49,417 nucleotides of DNA from Paludibacteraceae bacterium (lineage in GTDB: Bacteria; Bacteroidota; Bacteroidia; Bacteroidales; Paludibacteraceae), in the NCBI GenBank assembly GCA_017467185.1, contig JAFTSS010000096.1:1-49417 (forward strand), written 5' to 3'. Positions 1 through 8,811 of the stretch are shown in pieces (positions within the stretch are counted from its first letter, which is position 1; every line of letters starts with the position of its first letter). Position numbers and translations under genes: made by a program. The notes below the pieces were generated by a model. That model did not search any database. It was not told the DNA's origin and was given only the letters and a program-made list of their open reading frames with translations.

Positions 1-3
1 GAC

Positions 4-123
4 GATGTGTCATAATGCCCAAATTGCTGCGTTGTTCTCAATATTAAGCTTCAGTCATGTACTTCAGTACACTCCTTTCAGCTTAAATTTCAACGCCTTG
101 CACTTTAGGCATTCTGACGCATC
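4..123. repeat. 120-bp imperfect inverted repeat element
   Basis: The outer arms (4-19 and 108-123) pair at 14 of 16 positions. Further pairing continues inwards (about 16-36 with 94-113, and TTAAGCT with AGCTTAA). The apex holds a perfect small hairpin, TGTACT-TC-AGTACA, near 58-71. No second copy is visible in the window. The whole unit looks like a non-coding, MITE-like or structured-RNA element. Its function is unknown, and its left side starts almost at the window edge, so it may extend further. Confidence 0.6.
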
Positions 124-128
124 TAAAA

Positions 129-164
129 GAGGCTGAGCCAAAATTTTCATTTTGACACAGCCTC
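129..164 (-). terminator. Hairpin terminator-like element
   Basis: The arms GAGGCTGAGCCAAAAT and ATTTTGACACAGCCTC pair with two mismatches around a TTTC loop. Read on the minus strand the stem is followed by TTTT. No minus-strand gene is visible to its right, so it may belong to the adjacent inverted-repeat element rather than terminate a local gene. From 165 to 410 I see no supportable gene; a short open frame there has no start signal or recognisable product. Confidence 0.45.
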
Positions 165-410
165 CTACGTTGTGGAGGATTTTTGCCGAATTCGCTCTTT
201 TGGTTTGCGAAAAATGTTTTATGGATGACATAGATTGTCGTGCGGCGTTTTATATCGAATTGACGTTATTTTATATAATGGTTTTGGTTTTGTGGCATAC
301 AAGTCTTACGACTTATTACCTACGACTTGTTACTATTGGATTTCATTTTTCAATATAAAACATTCAAAATAGACAAAAAACTACAAAAAAAGACGAAAAA
401 TAATATAAAA

Positions 411-442
411 TTTGTTTAATTCGAATAAAAGTGCTAACTTTG
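411..442 (+). promoter_or_regulatory. Bacteroidetes-type promoter of the giant secreted protein
   Basis: TTTG at 411-414 is followed after exactly 20 bp by TAACTTTG at 435-442, matching the TTTG/TAnnTTTG pattern of the Bacteroidetes primary sigma factor. The start codon lies 70 bp further on, leaving an A/T-rich leader of about 60 nt. Confidence 0.8.
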
Positions 443-512
443 CGAACTAATTGAGAAATAGTAAATTCTTTATATTTTTTATTAACTTAATATTAACCAA
501 AACAAAAAGATT

Positions 513-3500
513 ATGAGAAAGATTACTCTTTTCTTTGCAGCATTGTTAATTTCAATGACTGCATTTGCTGCCGATATTACAGGTGGCACAAAGTTGTATC
601 TTAAACCAGGATCTGCTTGGACTCAAGGTAATGAGCGCTTTGCTGCTTATTTCTTTAATTCATCAACTAATGCTTGGGTAGGTATGACAGTTGAAGAAGA
701 CGGAAGTTCTTATTTGGCTGAAACTCCAGAAGGAACTTGGACAAATGTTATCTTCTGTCGTATGAATGGTTCTAATGCAACAAATGATTGGGGTGCTAAA
801 TGGGATCAAACAGAGAATTTGACCTATGATGGAACAAACAATTGTTATTCTATTGCATCTTCATCTAATGGTACTGGTACTGGTTCTTGGGGTGTTTATG
901 CTCCAACTCCTACTACTTGGACTGTAGTCGGTGGTTCTATTGAATTATTTGGTGCTTCTTGGGATACAGGTAAAGTAGAGAATGACCTTACAGAAGGCGA
1001 AAATTCAGTTTGGACTAAATTCTACGACGATGTTCAACTTTCTGCTGGAGATATTGAATATAAAATCGCAAAAAATCATGCTTGGACAGAATCTTATCCT
1101 GGTTCAAATGCGAAACTCAACATCCCAGCTGCCGGTAAATATGATGTAACATTTACATTTAATGCTTCAACAAAAGCAGTTAACGCTGTTGCTGAAGAAG
1201 TTGTTGAGGCTCCAGCAATCACAGCAACATGGAGCATCGAAGAAGGTGCTGAACTTGAAAGCTTCACAGAAGCAACTATTACTTTTACAGGTGTTGATGC
1301 TGCTACTACAACATCAATGTACCCTGCATGTTTCTATACTGTGGCAGAAGATGGAACAACTACTTTAGTAGAAAATTATTGTACTGCAGGTGTTCTTGAT
1401 AGAACTGCTACTGGTACATCAATCAAACTTTGGGTTGATGAAGAAACTGGATGTTACGAAGGCAAAATTACTGCTGGTAATTATCGTATCGTTCTTTCTG
1501 CTGGTATGGTTAAATTCAACAACGATAACAGCAATAAAAACACAGAAGAGTATGTATTGAACTTTACAATCAATAATGGAGAAGTTGCTCTTCCTGAAGT
1601 AGATGCGGTATATACTGTTAATCCTGAAAATAACGCTACAGTTACTGAAATCCGTGAAATCGTTCTTAACTTCACAGATTACGAGACAATCTCAGTCGCT
1701 GAACTTGATTTGAATATGGGAACAAATGTTCCACAATTCACTAAGTATGATGCTGATTTTGATTTGTATCAACCATGTGGCTATATCTTCTTCAAAGCTG
1801 ATACAGCTTCTGCTAATGGACTTCGTCTTTATATCCCATCAGAATTTATGGGTACTGACGCTATCGCAGTTGAAGGTCAATATCAAATCGTAATCCCTGC
1901 TGGTGTAGTTACATTCTCTGATGGTATCAGCAAAGCTATCACTTTGAACTATACAGTAAAAGCTGCTCCTGCAACTGTAACTAAACAATTTACTTATAGC
2001 CACACTTTTGCAAGTGGTGATTTAGGTTCAGATGGTTCTCCTTTGGCTACAACAACATTATCTGATGTAGCTTGGAATTTTGCTATGACTGGTTCGACTT
2101 ATCTTGGTTGGGATAGCAATAATGGTAAAGGTCTTCAAATTGGTAAATCTAAAGAGCCTGCTACATCTATTGTTCTTTCTACAAATGGTATAGAAGGTAA
2201 GATTACTAAGGTCGTAGTTAATACATGTGGTGCAAGTGGTGTTAACACTACTTTTGATGTTAAAGTAAATGGTGTTGCTTATACTCCTGCTTCAGCTACA
2301 TTAACTACAACTGCTACAGACTATGAATTTACTGGCGCTGAAACTGGTGAAATCGTTTTAACTTGGACTAATCAAGGTAAGGGTCTTTATATTAAATCAA
2401 TCAATATTGAATATGAAAAAGAAGTTGCAGCTGATGCTGTAGATGCACCTGTATTCTCTGTTGAAGGTGGTGTTAAAGAAGAGGCATTTAATCTTGAGTT
2501 GACTTGTGCAACTGCTGATGCTGAAATCTACTACACTCTTAATGGTGGTGAAGAAACTAAATATACAGCGGCTATCAATATCGCTACAACAACAACAGTA
2601 AAAGCATGGGCTGTTAAAGGCGATAAGAAAAGTGATGAAGTAACTGCTACTTATACATTCATTGAATACATCGAAAATGCAACAATCGCTCAAGTGCTTG
2701 CTGCTGAACCTTCTGACTATGTATGGTACAAAATGACAGGTGTTATTGATAGTTTATATAACACAACTTATGGTAACTTCTATTTCGTAGATGGACAAGA
2801 TACAATTATTGTTTATGGTCTTACAGCTACTAAAGTTGCTCCAAACAACGATAAATCGTTTGCTTCTTTGAATCTTGTAGAAGGCGATAAAATTACAATT
2901 TGGGGTACACGTTCTGCATTTAATGGTAAACCTCAAGTAGGTGGTCCTGCTTATTTCGTTGAAAAAGTAGAAGAACCAGTTGAACCAACACCAACTATCG
3001 TTGAAGGAATAAAACTTTATGTTCAATTCCCAACAGCTTATTCTGTATTGCAATCTTCAGTAACATTTGGTAAAAAAGCTACAGGTGGCAAATTGAGCCC
3101 TGTTAAACGTGGAATGTCTATTGGTGGTGGTACTATTGGTGGCGGTACAACTACAGGTACAGCAATGACTAAAGTTGATGCTGAAAATGGTGTTTGGGAA
3201 GTAGTTGCTCCTGCTGGAACTTCTGATTCTCTCTTTAGCGTAGTATTTTCAATGAAAGGTTATACTACAGCTTGTAATATTGCTGATCTTAAATATGATG
3301 GCGAGCATAATCTCTTCACATTGTCAAGTGATTTTACATTTGATATTCGTAGAGGTGGTACAGCAACAGAAGCTAATGGTACTTGGGGTGTATATCCTTT
3401 CCCAGCTCCTGCTATCACAGCAACATGGAGCATCGAAGAAGGTGCTGAATTAGAAAGCTTCACAGAAGCAACAATTACATTTACAGGTGTAGATGCTGCT

Positions 3501-6500
3501 ACTACTACAACAATGTACCCTGCATGTTTCTATAAAGTTGCAGAGGACGGAACAACTGCTTTAGTAGAAAATTATTGTACTGCAGGTGTTCTTGATAGAA
3601 CTGCTACAGGCGCATCAATCAAACTTTGGGTTGATGAAGAAACTGGATGTTACGAAGGCAAAATTACTGCAGGTAACTATCGTATCGTTCTTTCTGCTGG
3701 TATGGTTAAATTTAATAACGATAACACTAATAAGAATACAGAAGATTATGTATTGAACTTCTCTATTAAAGGTTCAGATACTCCAGCTCTTGAAGAAATC
3801 GATGCTGTTTACACTGTTAATCCAGAAAACAATGCAATTGTAACTGAAATCCGTGAAATCGTTCTTAACTTCACAGGTTATGAAACAATTGCTGTTGCCG
3901 AACCTGATATGGCAACTGGTAGAAATATTCCAACAGTTTATTTCGAAGAAGAATTAACAGGCTCAATGATGCCTGCTGGTTACATTATGTTCAAAGCTGA
4001 TACAGCTTCTGCTAATGGTCTTCGTCTTTATGTAGATCCTGCATATACAGGCGGTGCTGAATCATACGCAGCAGAAGGTAAATATGCTATTAACATCCCT
4101 GCTGGTGTAGTTACATTCTCTGATGGTATCAGCAAAGCTATTACTTTGAACTATACAGTTAAAGCTGGAGAAGTAGGACCTGAAATTACAGAAATGGAAG
4201 CTAAAAATGCGTATGCATACGATGTTAAGGTTGAAACTAATGATGATAAAACAGCTGCAACAGTATCATATCGTTTGAATGCTCCTGCAGTAGCGGTTAA
4301 AGTTTATGCTAAGGTAGAAGGCGAAATAGTTAAGGCTGTAGAAGGCACAACTATTTGTCGTTATGCAGATGGTGTAGCAGACAACTTGAATACAGTAGAA
4401 GTAAGTCTTGAAGGTCTTGAAGAATATGCAGGTAAAGCTGTTACATTCGCAGTTGAAGTAACAGGTACATTGGTTGAAAATCCAACACTTGTTCCTGTAA
4501 GTTATGGATTCTATCATTCACAAGGCGTAGATGTTGATGTAAACCCAGAAAGTGAATTCTTTGGACGTGCTTATGTAACAGAATGTGCACCTGATGGTAT
4601 TGGTAAAGATTATCACTCATCAATTACAGGTCAAGGTCTTTATGCCTTTGATGCATTGTTAGCTCCAATTGCTAATAAAGATGGTAATTATGGTTTCAAA
4701 GGCGGATTGACTACAGATGCAACTAGCAAAGACCCACGTAAAGTTCGTATTTCTGAAGATGGACGCGTTTTCTTGACTCGTCAAGCTATCACAGGAGTTT
4801 CTCCTCTAGTAGAAGTAAATCCTGCAGATTTGAATGCTAATTTTGCAGACGTATTTGTTGACTTTACTCACGATGCAGAAACTTATGAATTGAAAACAGC
4901 AGATGGTAAATACATGGCATCTCCAAACATCGCATTTGATGTTAAAGGTCAAGGTGAAGATCTTAAAGTATTCATGTTGTCAACAACCAAAGCTGGTATC
5001 GCTTACAACCCACGTGGTAACTTTGCTAAAGAATATAATTTAGGAACATCAACTACATGGAGCGCAGAACCTTCTGCTACTATTGATGCATTGGATACTC
5101 TTACACATTATACAGTTAATTATTTAGGCGTAAGTGTAGAATACGATAACGAAGGAGGTATTTGGTATGCTCAATACCGTGGTACTCCAAAAGAATCAGA
5201 ACCAACTCTTATTCACGTAAATGCTCAAGGCGTAGAAGACTATAAAGATTTCACTTTTGTTTCACGTTCTTCTGCTATTCGTTTCAACAATGACTTCTCT
5301 CTCTTGGCTATAGCTGGTAATGGAGGTAAAAAATGTACAATCTTCAAAGTAGAGAAAGATGCAGAAGGCAAACCTGTATTGAACAAACAATACGAATTTG
5401 CAGTAAATGGAAACAACATTAACGATATGGCATGGGACTATGCAAACAACCTTTATATTGTAAACTCATCAAGTGAGCTTCTCTATATGTATGCTATGCC
5501 ACGCGAAAGCGCAGTTGTAACAACTCCTGCAGCTGAACGTTATTCTGTTAAGATGCCGATGCCAATGGAAGTAGAGTTCGAAAATATCGCAGCTATCTAC
5601 GAAATGGGTATGTGGGATATGGCTTATTACGAAAGTTATAGCAACTATGAAGTAGTAGCTCTTCTTAAATCACAACCAACAGTTGTTGATAAAGTTGTAA
5701 CTTCAGGTATGATGGGTGGCAATATGAACAACTATTACCTCAATGATGGTACAGGCGTTATTGTTCTTCAAGCTGAAGGCGATCGTTATGAACCTATCAC
5801 AGATGAAAATTGGGAAGTTATTGGTTGGGATACAATTTCTGGTCTTAACATTGAAGTTGGTAAAAAACTTCCTGTTGATTTCATGGCAAATATCGACTTC
5901 AAAGTTGTAACAGATGAAGAAACTTGGTTGCCAACAGGCGAAGTTTATGGTGCTCCAGTTATGACATTTGTTCCAAAAGCAACAGGTGAAGTTATTGTTG
6001 ACGAATATGGTTGGGAAACAATCGTAACTGAATCAAATGAAGAATTTGCTGCTCGTTGCGAAGCAAGTGATTTCGTAGAAGAAGCTGTTGAAGCTAATCT
6101 TGATGATGTTCTTGCTAACCGTATTGATTATGCAGGTAAATTGTTAGTATTAGATACAACTGCTAATTATTATGCAGAATCTAATCCTTATATGGGAACT
6201 ATGTCTGCTTATATGTTCTGGAATGCAGAAGAAGCATTTGATGTAGAAACTTACGAAGAGGAAGGCACAACAGTTGTTTATGTATCACCAAAATACACAG
6301 AAGACTATAACAACTTTGCTGGTAAATTGTTTAATGTTAATGGCGAAGAACTTCCTGAAGCTGCACTTGCTACTGCTGCAACAATCAATGTAGTTAATGC
6401 TCGTTTCGACTGGAACTCTATCGCACAAGGTCAAACATTAGTTGTTAAAGAAGGTTGGTCAGTTGAAATTCCACAAGGTCCACAAGACAACGTAGAAAAT

Positions 6501-6707
6501 GGCGAACTTGTAGTTAACATCTATTCTAACAATGGTTCAGTATATGTAGAAACAGAAGCAGGCGCAATGATTGAAGTTTACACAGTAAATGGTCTTCGTG
6601 TATATGCAGGTGTTTCTAACACAAATACAACTATTATCAATGGATTGAACACTAACATTGCTATCATCCGCGTAAACGGTGAAACATATAAAGTGTTTGT
6701 AAAATAA
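513..6707 (+). CDS. Giant secreted multidomain protein with C-terminal sorting domain
   Basis: This 2064-residue protein begins with a signal peptide (MRKITLFFAALLISMTAFAA) and ends (about 1996-2064) with a beta-rich domain finishing in TYKVFVK, like type IX secretion sorting (Por/DUF6383-like) domains, so it is probably exported and held at the surface. In between lie: an N-terminal beta-sandwich module (25-130) with a related one near 833-960; two copies of a duplicated Ig-like pair (about 233-485 and 964-1218); a chitobiase-C-like module (644-714); an OB-fold-like module (719-818); a beta-propeller-like region (1343-1670); and a second OB-like region (1680-1990). No catalytic domain is recognised. 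The dominance of GGT, GTT and GCT codons and the strong promoter suggest high expression. An adhesive or carbohydrate-binding role is inference from the architecture. Confidence 0.85.
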   Translation: MRKITLFFAALLISMTAFAADITGGTKLYLKPGSAWTQGNERFAAYFFNSSTNAWVGMTVEEDGSSYLAETPEGTWTNVIFCRMNGSNATNDWGAKWDQTENLTYDGTNNCYSIASSSNGTGTGSWGVYAPTPTTWTVVGGSIELFGASWDTGKVENDLTEGENSVWTKFYDDVQLSAGDIEYKIAKNHAWTESYPGSNAKLNIPAAGKYDVTFTFNASTKAVNAVAEEVVEAPAITATWSIEEGAELESFTEATITFTGVDAATTTSMYPACFYTVAEDGTTTLVENYCTAGVLDRTATGTSIKLWVDEETGCYEGKITAGNYRIVLSAGMVKFNNDNSNKNTEEYVLNFTINNGEVALPEVDAVYTVNPENNATVTEIREIVLNFTDYETISVAELDLNMGTNVPQFTKYDADFDLYQPCGYIFFKADTASANGLRLYIPSEFMGTDAIAVEGQYQIVIPAGVVTFSDGISKAITLNYTVKAAPATVTKQFTYSHTFASGDLGSDGSPLATTTLSDVAWNFAMTGSTYLGWDSNNGKGLQIGKSKEPATSIVLSTNGIEGKITKVVVNTCGASGVNTTFDVKVNGVAYTPASATLTTTATDYEFTGAETGEIVLTWTNQGKGLYIKSINIEYEKEVAADAVDAPVFSVEGGVKEEAFNLELTCATADAEIYYTLNGGEETKYTAAINIATTTTVKAWAVKGDKKSDEVTATYTFIEYIENATIAQVLAAEPSDYVWYKMTGVIDSLYNTTYGNFYFVDGQDTIIVYGLTATKVAPNNDKSFASLNLVEGDKITIWGTRSAFNGKPQVGGPAYFVEKVEEPVEPTPTIVEGIKLYVQFPTAYSVLQSSVTFGKKATGGKLSPVKRGMSIGGGTIGGGTTTGTAMTKVDAENGVWEVVAPAGTSDSLFSVVFSMKGYTTACNIADLKYDGEHNLFTLSSDFTFDIRRGGTATEANGTWGVYPFPAPAITATWSIEEGAELESFTEATITFTGVDAATTTTMYPACFYKVAEDGTTALVENYCTAGVLDRTATGASIKLWVDEETGCYEGKITAGNYRIVLSAGMVKFNNDNTNKNTEDYVLNFSIKGSDTPALEEIDAVYTVNPENNAIVTEIREIVLNFTGYETIAVAEPDMATGRNIPTVYFEEELTGSMMPAGYIMFKADTASANGLRLYVDPAYTGGAESYAAEGKYAINIPAGVVTFSDGISKAITLNYTVKAGEVGPEITEMEAKNAYAYDVKVETNDDKTAATVSYRLNAPAVAVKVYAKVEGEIVKAVEGTTICRYADGVADNLNTVEVSLEGLEEYAGKAVTFAVEVTGTLVENPTLVPVSYGFYHSQGVDVDVNPESEFFGRAYVTECAPDGIGKDYHSSITGQGLYAFDALLAPIANKDGNYGFKGGLTTDATSKDPRKVRISEDGRVFLTRQAITGVSPLVEVNPADLNANFADVFVDFTHDAETYELKTADGKYMASPNIAFDVKGQGEDLKVFMLSTTKAGIAYNPRGNFAKEYNLGTSTTWSAEPSATIDALDTLTHYTVNYLGVSVEYDNEGGIWYAQYRGTPKESEPTLIHVNAQGVEDYKDFTFVSRSSAIRFNNDFSLLAIAGNGGKKCTIFKVEKDAEGKPVLNKQYEFAVNGNNINDMAWDYANNLYIVNSSSELLYMYAMPRESAVVTTPAAERYSVKMPMPMEVEFENIAAIYEMGMWDMAYYESYSNYEVVALLKSQPTVVDKVVTSGMMGGNMNNYYLNDGTGVIVLQAEGDRYEPITDENWEVIGWDTISGLNIEVGKKLPVDFMANIDFKVVTDEETWLPTGEVYGAPVMTFVPKATGEVIVDEYGWETIVTESNEEFAARCEASDFVEEAVEANLDDVLANRIDYAGKLLVLDTTANYYAESNPYMGTMSAYMFWNAEEAFDVETYEEEGTTVVYVSPKYTEDYNNFAGKLFNVNGEELPEAALATAATINVVNARFDWNSIAQGQTLVVKEGWSVEIPQGPQDNVENGELVVNIYSNNGSVYVETEAGAMIEVYTVNGLRVYAGVSNTNTTIINGLNTNIAIIRVNGETYKVFVK
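1209..1966 (+). repeat. Internal duplication, copy 1
   Basis: This segment encodes the first Ig-like module pair of the giant protein. It is nearly identical at the DNA level to 3404-4165 over long stretches, for example around 1381-1520 against 3581-3720. Confidence 0.85.
3404..4165 (+). repeat. Internal duplication, copy 2
   Basis: Second copy of the module pair at 1209-1966. Identity is highest in the first module. The loop around 3900-4000 has diverged, so the copies are not simply a recent perfect duplication. Confidence 0.85.
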
Positions 6708-6788
6708 TCTTATAGTAACGAGTAATGAGTAGCGAGAAGTGAGATTTTGTCTTGCAAATCTCGAAAGTTACGAGTGAATATTAAATAG

Positions 6789-6820
6789 TAGAGGCGCAAA
6801 TATTTGCGCCTCTATTTTTT
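6789..6820 (+). terminator. Rho-independent terminator of the giant protein gene
   Basis: A perfect 26-bp palindrome (6789-6814, arms TAGAGGCGCAAAT/ATTTGCGCCTCTA) is followed by TTTTTT. It has the same architecture as the 26-bp palindrome at 34621-34646 inside the response-regulator gene, so it seems to belong to a dispersed palindrome family. Confidence 0.9.
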
Positions 6821-6830
6821 ATCAGATAGT

Positions 6831-6867
6831 AAAAAAAATAGAATTACCTTAAATGGGTAATTCTATT
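6831..6867 (-). terminator. Terminator overlapping the patatin stop codon
   Basis: On the minus strand AATAGAATTACC and GGTAATTCTATT form a 12-bp perfect stem, followed by a run of eight T. The left arm encodes the last sense codons of the patatin-like protein, and the stop codon lies in the loop. Confidence 0.9.
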
Positions 6868-7613
6868 TTTGTATTTAGGAGTGTTTCCATTGTGTATTCG
6901 TAGCCGATGTTGAATATGTCCTCGAAGTGGTCGGTGTCGAACATACCATATTGTTTGGCTTCGTCGGGTTCGAGTACGAGGTTGCATATTTTCTTTTCTG
7001 GTACGGTGCTGGACTGTATCGAAAGATTGTATATTCGCTCAAGTATTTGTGTGGCAGAATGTACTGTGTTATCGTAGCGAATAGGGTTGACATGGCAGCC
7101 TATGAGAAATCGGCATTGAGAGCGAATGAGCGATGCAGGCATGTTGTTGAATATGCCTCCATCGACATATACTTTGCCATCAATCTCTTTGGGCGTTAGG
7201 AAGATTGGTACTGAGGCAGAGGCTACTATCTTTTCGATTAGCGGTCCTGATGAAAATATAGCATTTTCGCCAACGGTGAGTTCGGTAGCATTGATGTATA
7301 GAGGTAACTTTAGTTCTTCAAATGTTTTTGCAGTAATAGCTTCGCTAATCATTTTCTCGAACTTTTTGGTACTGAGCAGACCTTTCTTTGGACGTATGAA
7401 ATTGACATAGTCCATAAATTTGGTTTGCTTGAAAAAATAGCATATTTCGTCGGGAGTTTTGCCGTCGGCATATAGTGCTGCGACAATAGCTCCTGCGCTT
7501 ACGCCAGAGAGTACTTGTGGGCGCAAACCATATTCTTCAAGGGCTTTTAGTACCCCTGCATGAGCCAATCCTTTGGCTCCTCCTCCACTTAAAGTTAGTC
7601 CTATGCGATACAT
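6849..7613 (-). CDS. Patatin-like phospholipase
   Basis: This 254-residue protein carries the full patatin signature: glycine-rich oxyanion loop GGGAKG (10-15), nucleophile in GVSAG (Ser39) and the dyad Asp in DGG (Asp151). Bacterial members of this short, RssA/YlbK-like class are cytoplasmic or membrane-associated acyl hydrolases acting on phospholipids. No signal peptide is present. It is the last gene of a run of five minus-strand genes and is separated from the upstream antiporter gene by a CTATAG-rich array. Its own terminator overlaps the stop codon. The natural substrate cannot be inferred. Confidence 0.9.
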   Translation of the reverse strand: MYRIGLTLSGGGAKGLAHAGVLKALEEYGLRPQVLSGVSAGAIVAALYADGKTPDEICYFFKQTKFMDYVNFIRPKKGLLSTKKFEKMISEAITAKTFEELKLPLYINATELTVGENAIFSSGPLIEKIVASASVPIFLTPKEIDGKVYVDGGIFNNMPASLIRSQCRFLIGCHVNPIRYDNTVHSATQILERIYNLSIQSSTVPEKKICNLVLEPDEAKQYGMFDTDHFEDIFNIGYEYTMETLLNTKIELPI

Positions 7614-7627
7614 TTTTAGAGTTGAGA

Positions 7628-7722
7628 TTATAGCTTTTATAGTTATTATAGTGACAATAGTCTCTATAGTTACTATAGCTACTATAGTTTTTATAACTAC
7701 TATAGTCGTTATAGTTTTATAG
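7628..7722. repeat. CTATAG 9-bp repeat array, copy 1
   Basis: Degenerate tandem units of TATAG with variable 3-4 base spacers fill most of the gap between the patatin gene and the antiporter gene. The array runs into the antiporter stop codon (7717-7719). It matches arrays at 8714-8811 and 10431-10486. Confidence 0.8.
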
Positions 7723-8682
7723 TGTTGTTAATAGCCATGCGAGATATATGCCATAGATTGTTAGCATTGCGATGCCTTCGATGCGATTGATGTTGCGTTT
7801 GCGGCTTATAGCAATGAATAAGAGAAGGAGCAAACTGCTACCTGCTGCCATTGCAGCATCGATTTGTAGGTTTTCGTGGCTAGGTAATGGGCGAATAGTA
7901 GCGCTTATGCCAAGTACGAAGAAAACATTGAAGATATTTGAACCGATAACATTGCCAATAGCAAGGTCAGTATTCTTTTTATATGCAGCCATAGCAGACG
8001 TTGCAAGTTCGGGTAGTGAGGTGCCGAGTGCAACGATAGTTACGCCGATGACAGCTTCGCTGATTCCCCACGATTTAGCTATTGTTACGGCATTGCTAAC
8101 AATGAGTTCTCCTCCAATAATAAGTCCTGCTAAACCGAAAACAATTAACAAAATGGCTTTCCATATTGGCATAGCTTCGTAGCTTTCGGTAGAGGCTTTA
8201 TCGCGATTGTGAAGGCCTTGATATATTGTATATGAACAAAAGCAGATGAATATGGCGAGTAGCATTATACCATCGATGCGAGATACTCCGTTGTGTGATT
8301 CGCCAAGGTGGAGTAAGCCGAAAAAGTTAGTGCCAAGTAAAAGCACAGCAAGTCCTGCTAATACACTGAGAGGTATTTCGATGCGGTAGGTAGATTGTTT
8401 GCAGGCAACAGGGAATATTGTTGCTGAAATACCGAGAATGATGAGTGTGTTGATGATATTGCTACCAAGTATGTTGGTGAGAGCAATATCGGAAGAGCCT
8501 TCGGTAGCGGCTACTATGTTGACAACTAATTCGGGAGCAGATGTACCAAATGCGACTATAGTAAGACCGATTACAAGGTCGGAAATATTGAGACGTTTAG
8601 CTAAACCTGAAGCGCCATTGATAAGCCAATCAGCTGAAATTGTTAATAGGGCAAAGCCTATGATTAATAGTACGTAGTTCAT
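7717..8682 (-). CDS. Calcium/sodium antiporter, CaCA (YrbG-like) family
   Basis: The 321 residues have two homologous halves of about five membrane helices each. Each half carries the alpha-repeat signature: GLTIVAFGTSAPELVVN followed by ALTNILGSNIINT (about 41-82), and GVTIVALGTSLPELATS followed by AIGNVIGSNIFNV. The acidic residues in the PEL motifs coordinate the cation in the family. It is an inner-membrane exchanger, probably extruding Ca2+ in exchange for Na+. Length is normal for bacterial members. It lies in the middle of the minus-strand gene run with a CTATAG array on either side. Confidence 0.93.
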   Translation of the reverse strand: MNYVLLIIGFALLTISADWLINGASGLAKRLNISDLVIGLTIVAFGTSAPELVVNIVAATEGSSDIALTNILGSNIINTLIILGISATIFPVACKQSTYRIEIPLSVLAGLAVLLLGTNFFGLLHLGESHNGVSRIDGIMLLAIFICFCSYTIYQGLHNRDKASTESYEAMPIWKAILLIVFGLAGLIIGGELIVSNAVTIAKSWGISEAVIGVTIVALGTSLPELATSAMAAYKKNTDLAIGNVIGSNIFNVFFVLGISATIRPLPSHENLQIDAAMAAGSSLLLLLFIAISRKRNINRIEGIAMLTIYGIYLAWLLTTL

Positions 8683-8713
8683 TTTTTAGTTTAGGGGGTT
8701 AATGGTTAGGGAG

Positions 8714-8811
8714 GTATAGTTGCTATAGATTCTATAGCTACTATAGCCACTATAGCCACTATAGCCACTATAGATTCTATAGTCACTATAGTTGCTATAG
8801 TCATTATAGTT
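8714..8811. repeat. CTATAG 9-bp repeat array, copy 2
   Basis: The clearest array: CTATAG hexamers recur every 9 bp with changing trinucleotide spacers (CCA several times in succession, also TTG, ATT, CTA, TCA). It fills the gap between the antiporter start codon and the stop codon of the S41 protease gene. Confidence 0.88.

Noticed and set aside
152-358. Short plus-strand open frame of 68 codons
   Set aside because: It starts inside the terminator-like hairpin, has no ribosome-binding context and no recognisable sequence; better explained as chance.
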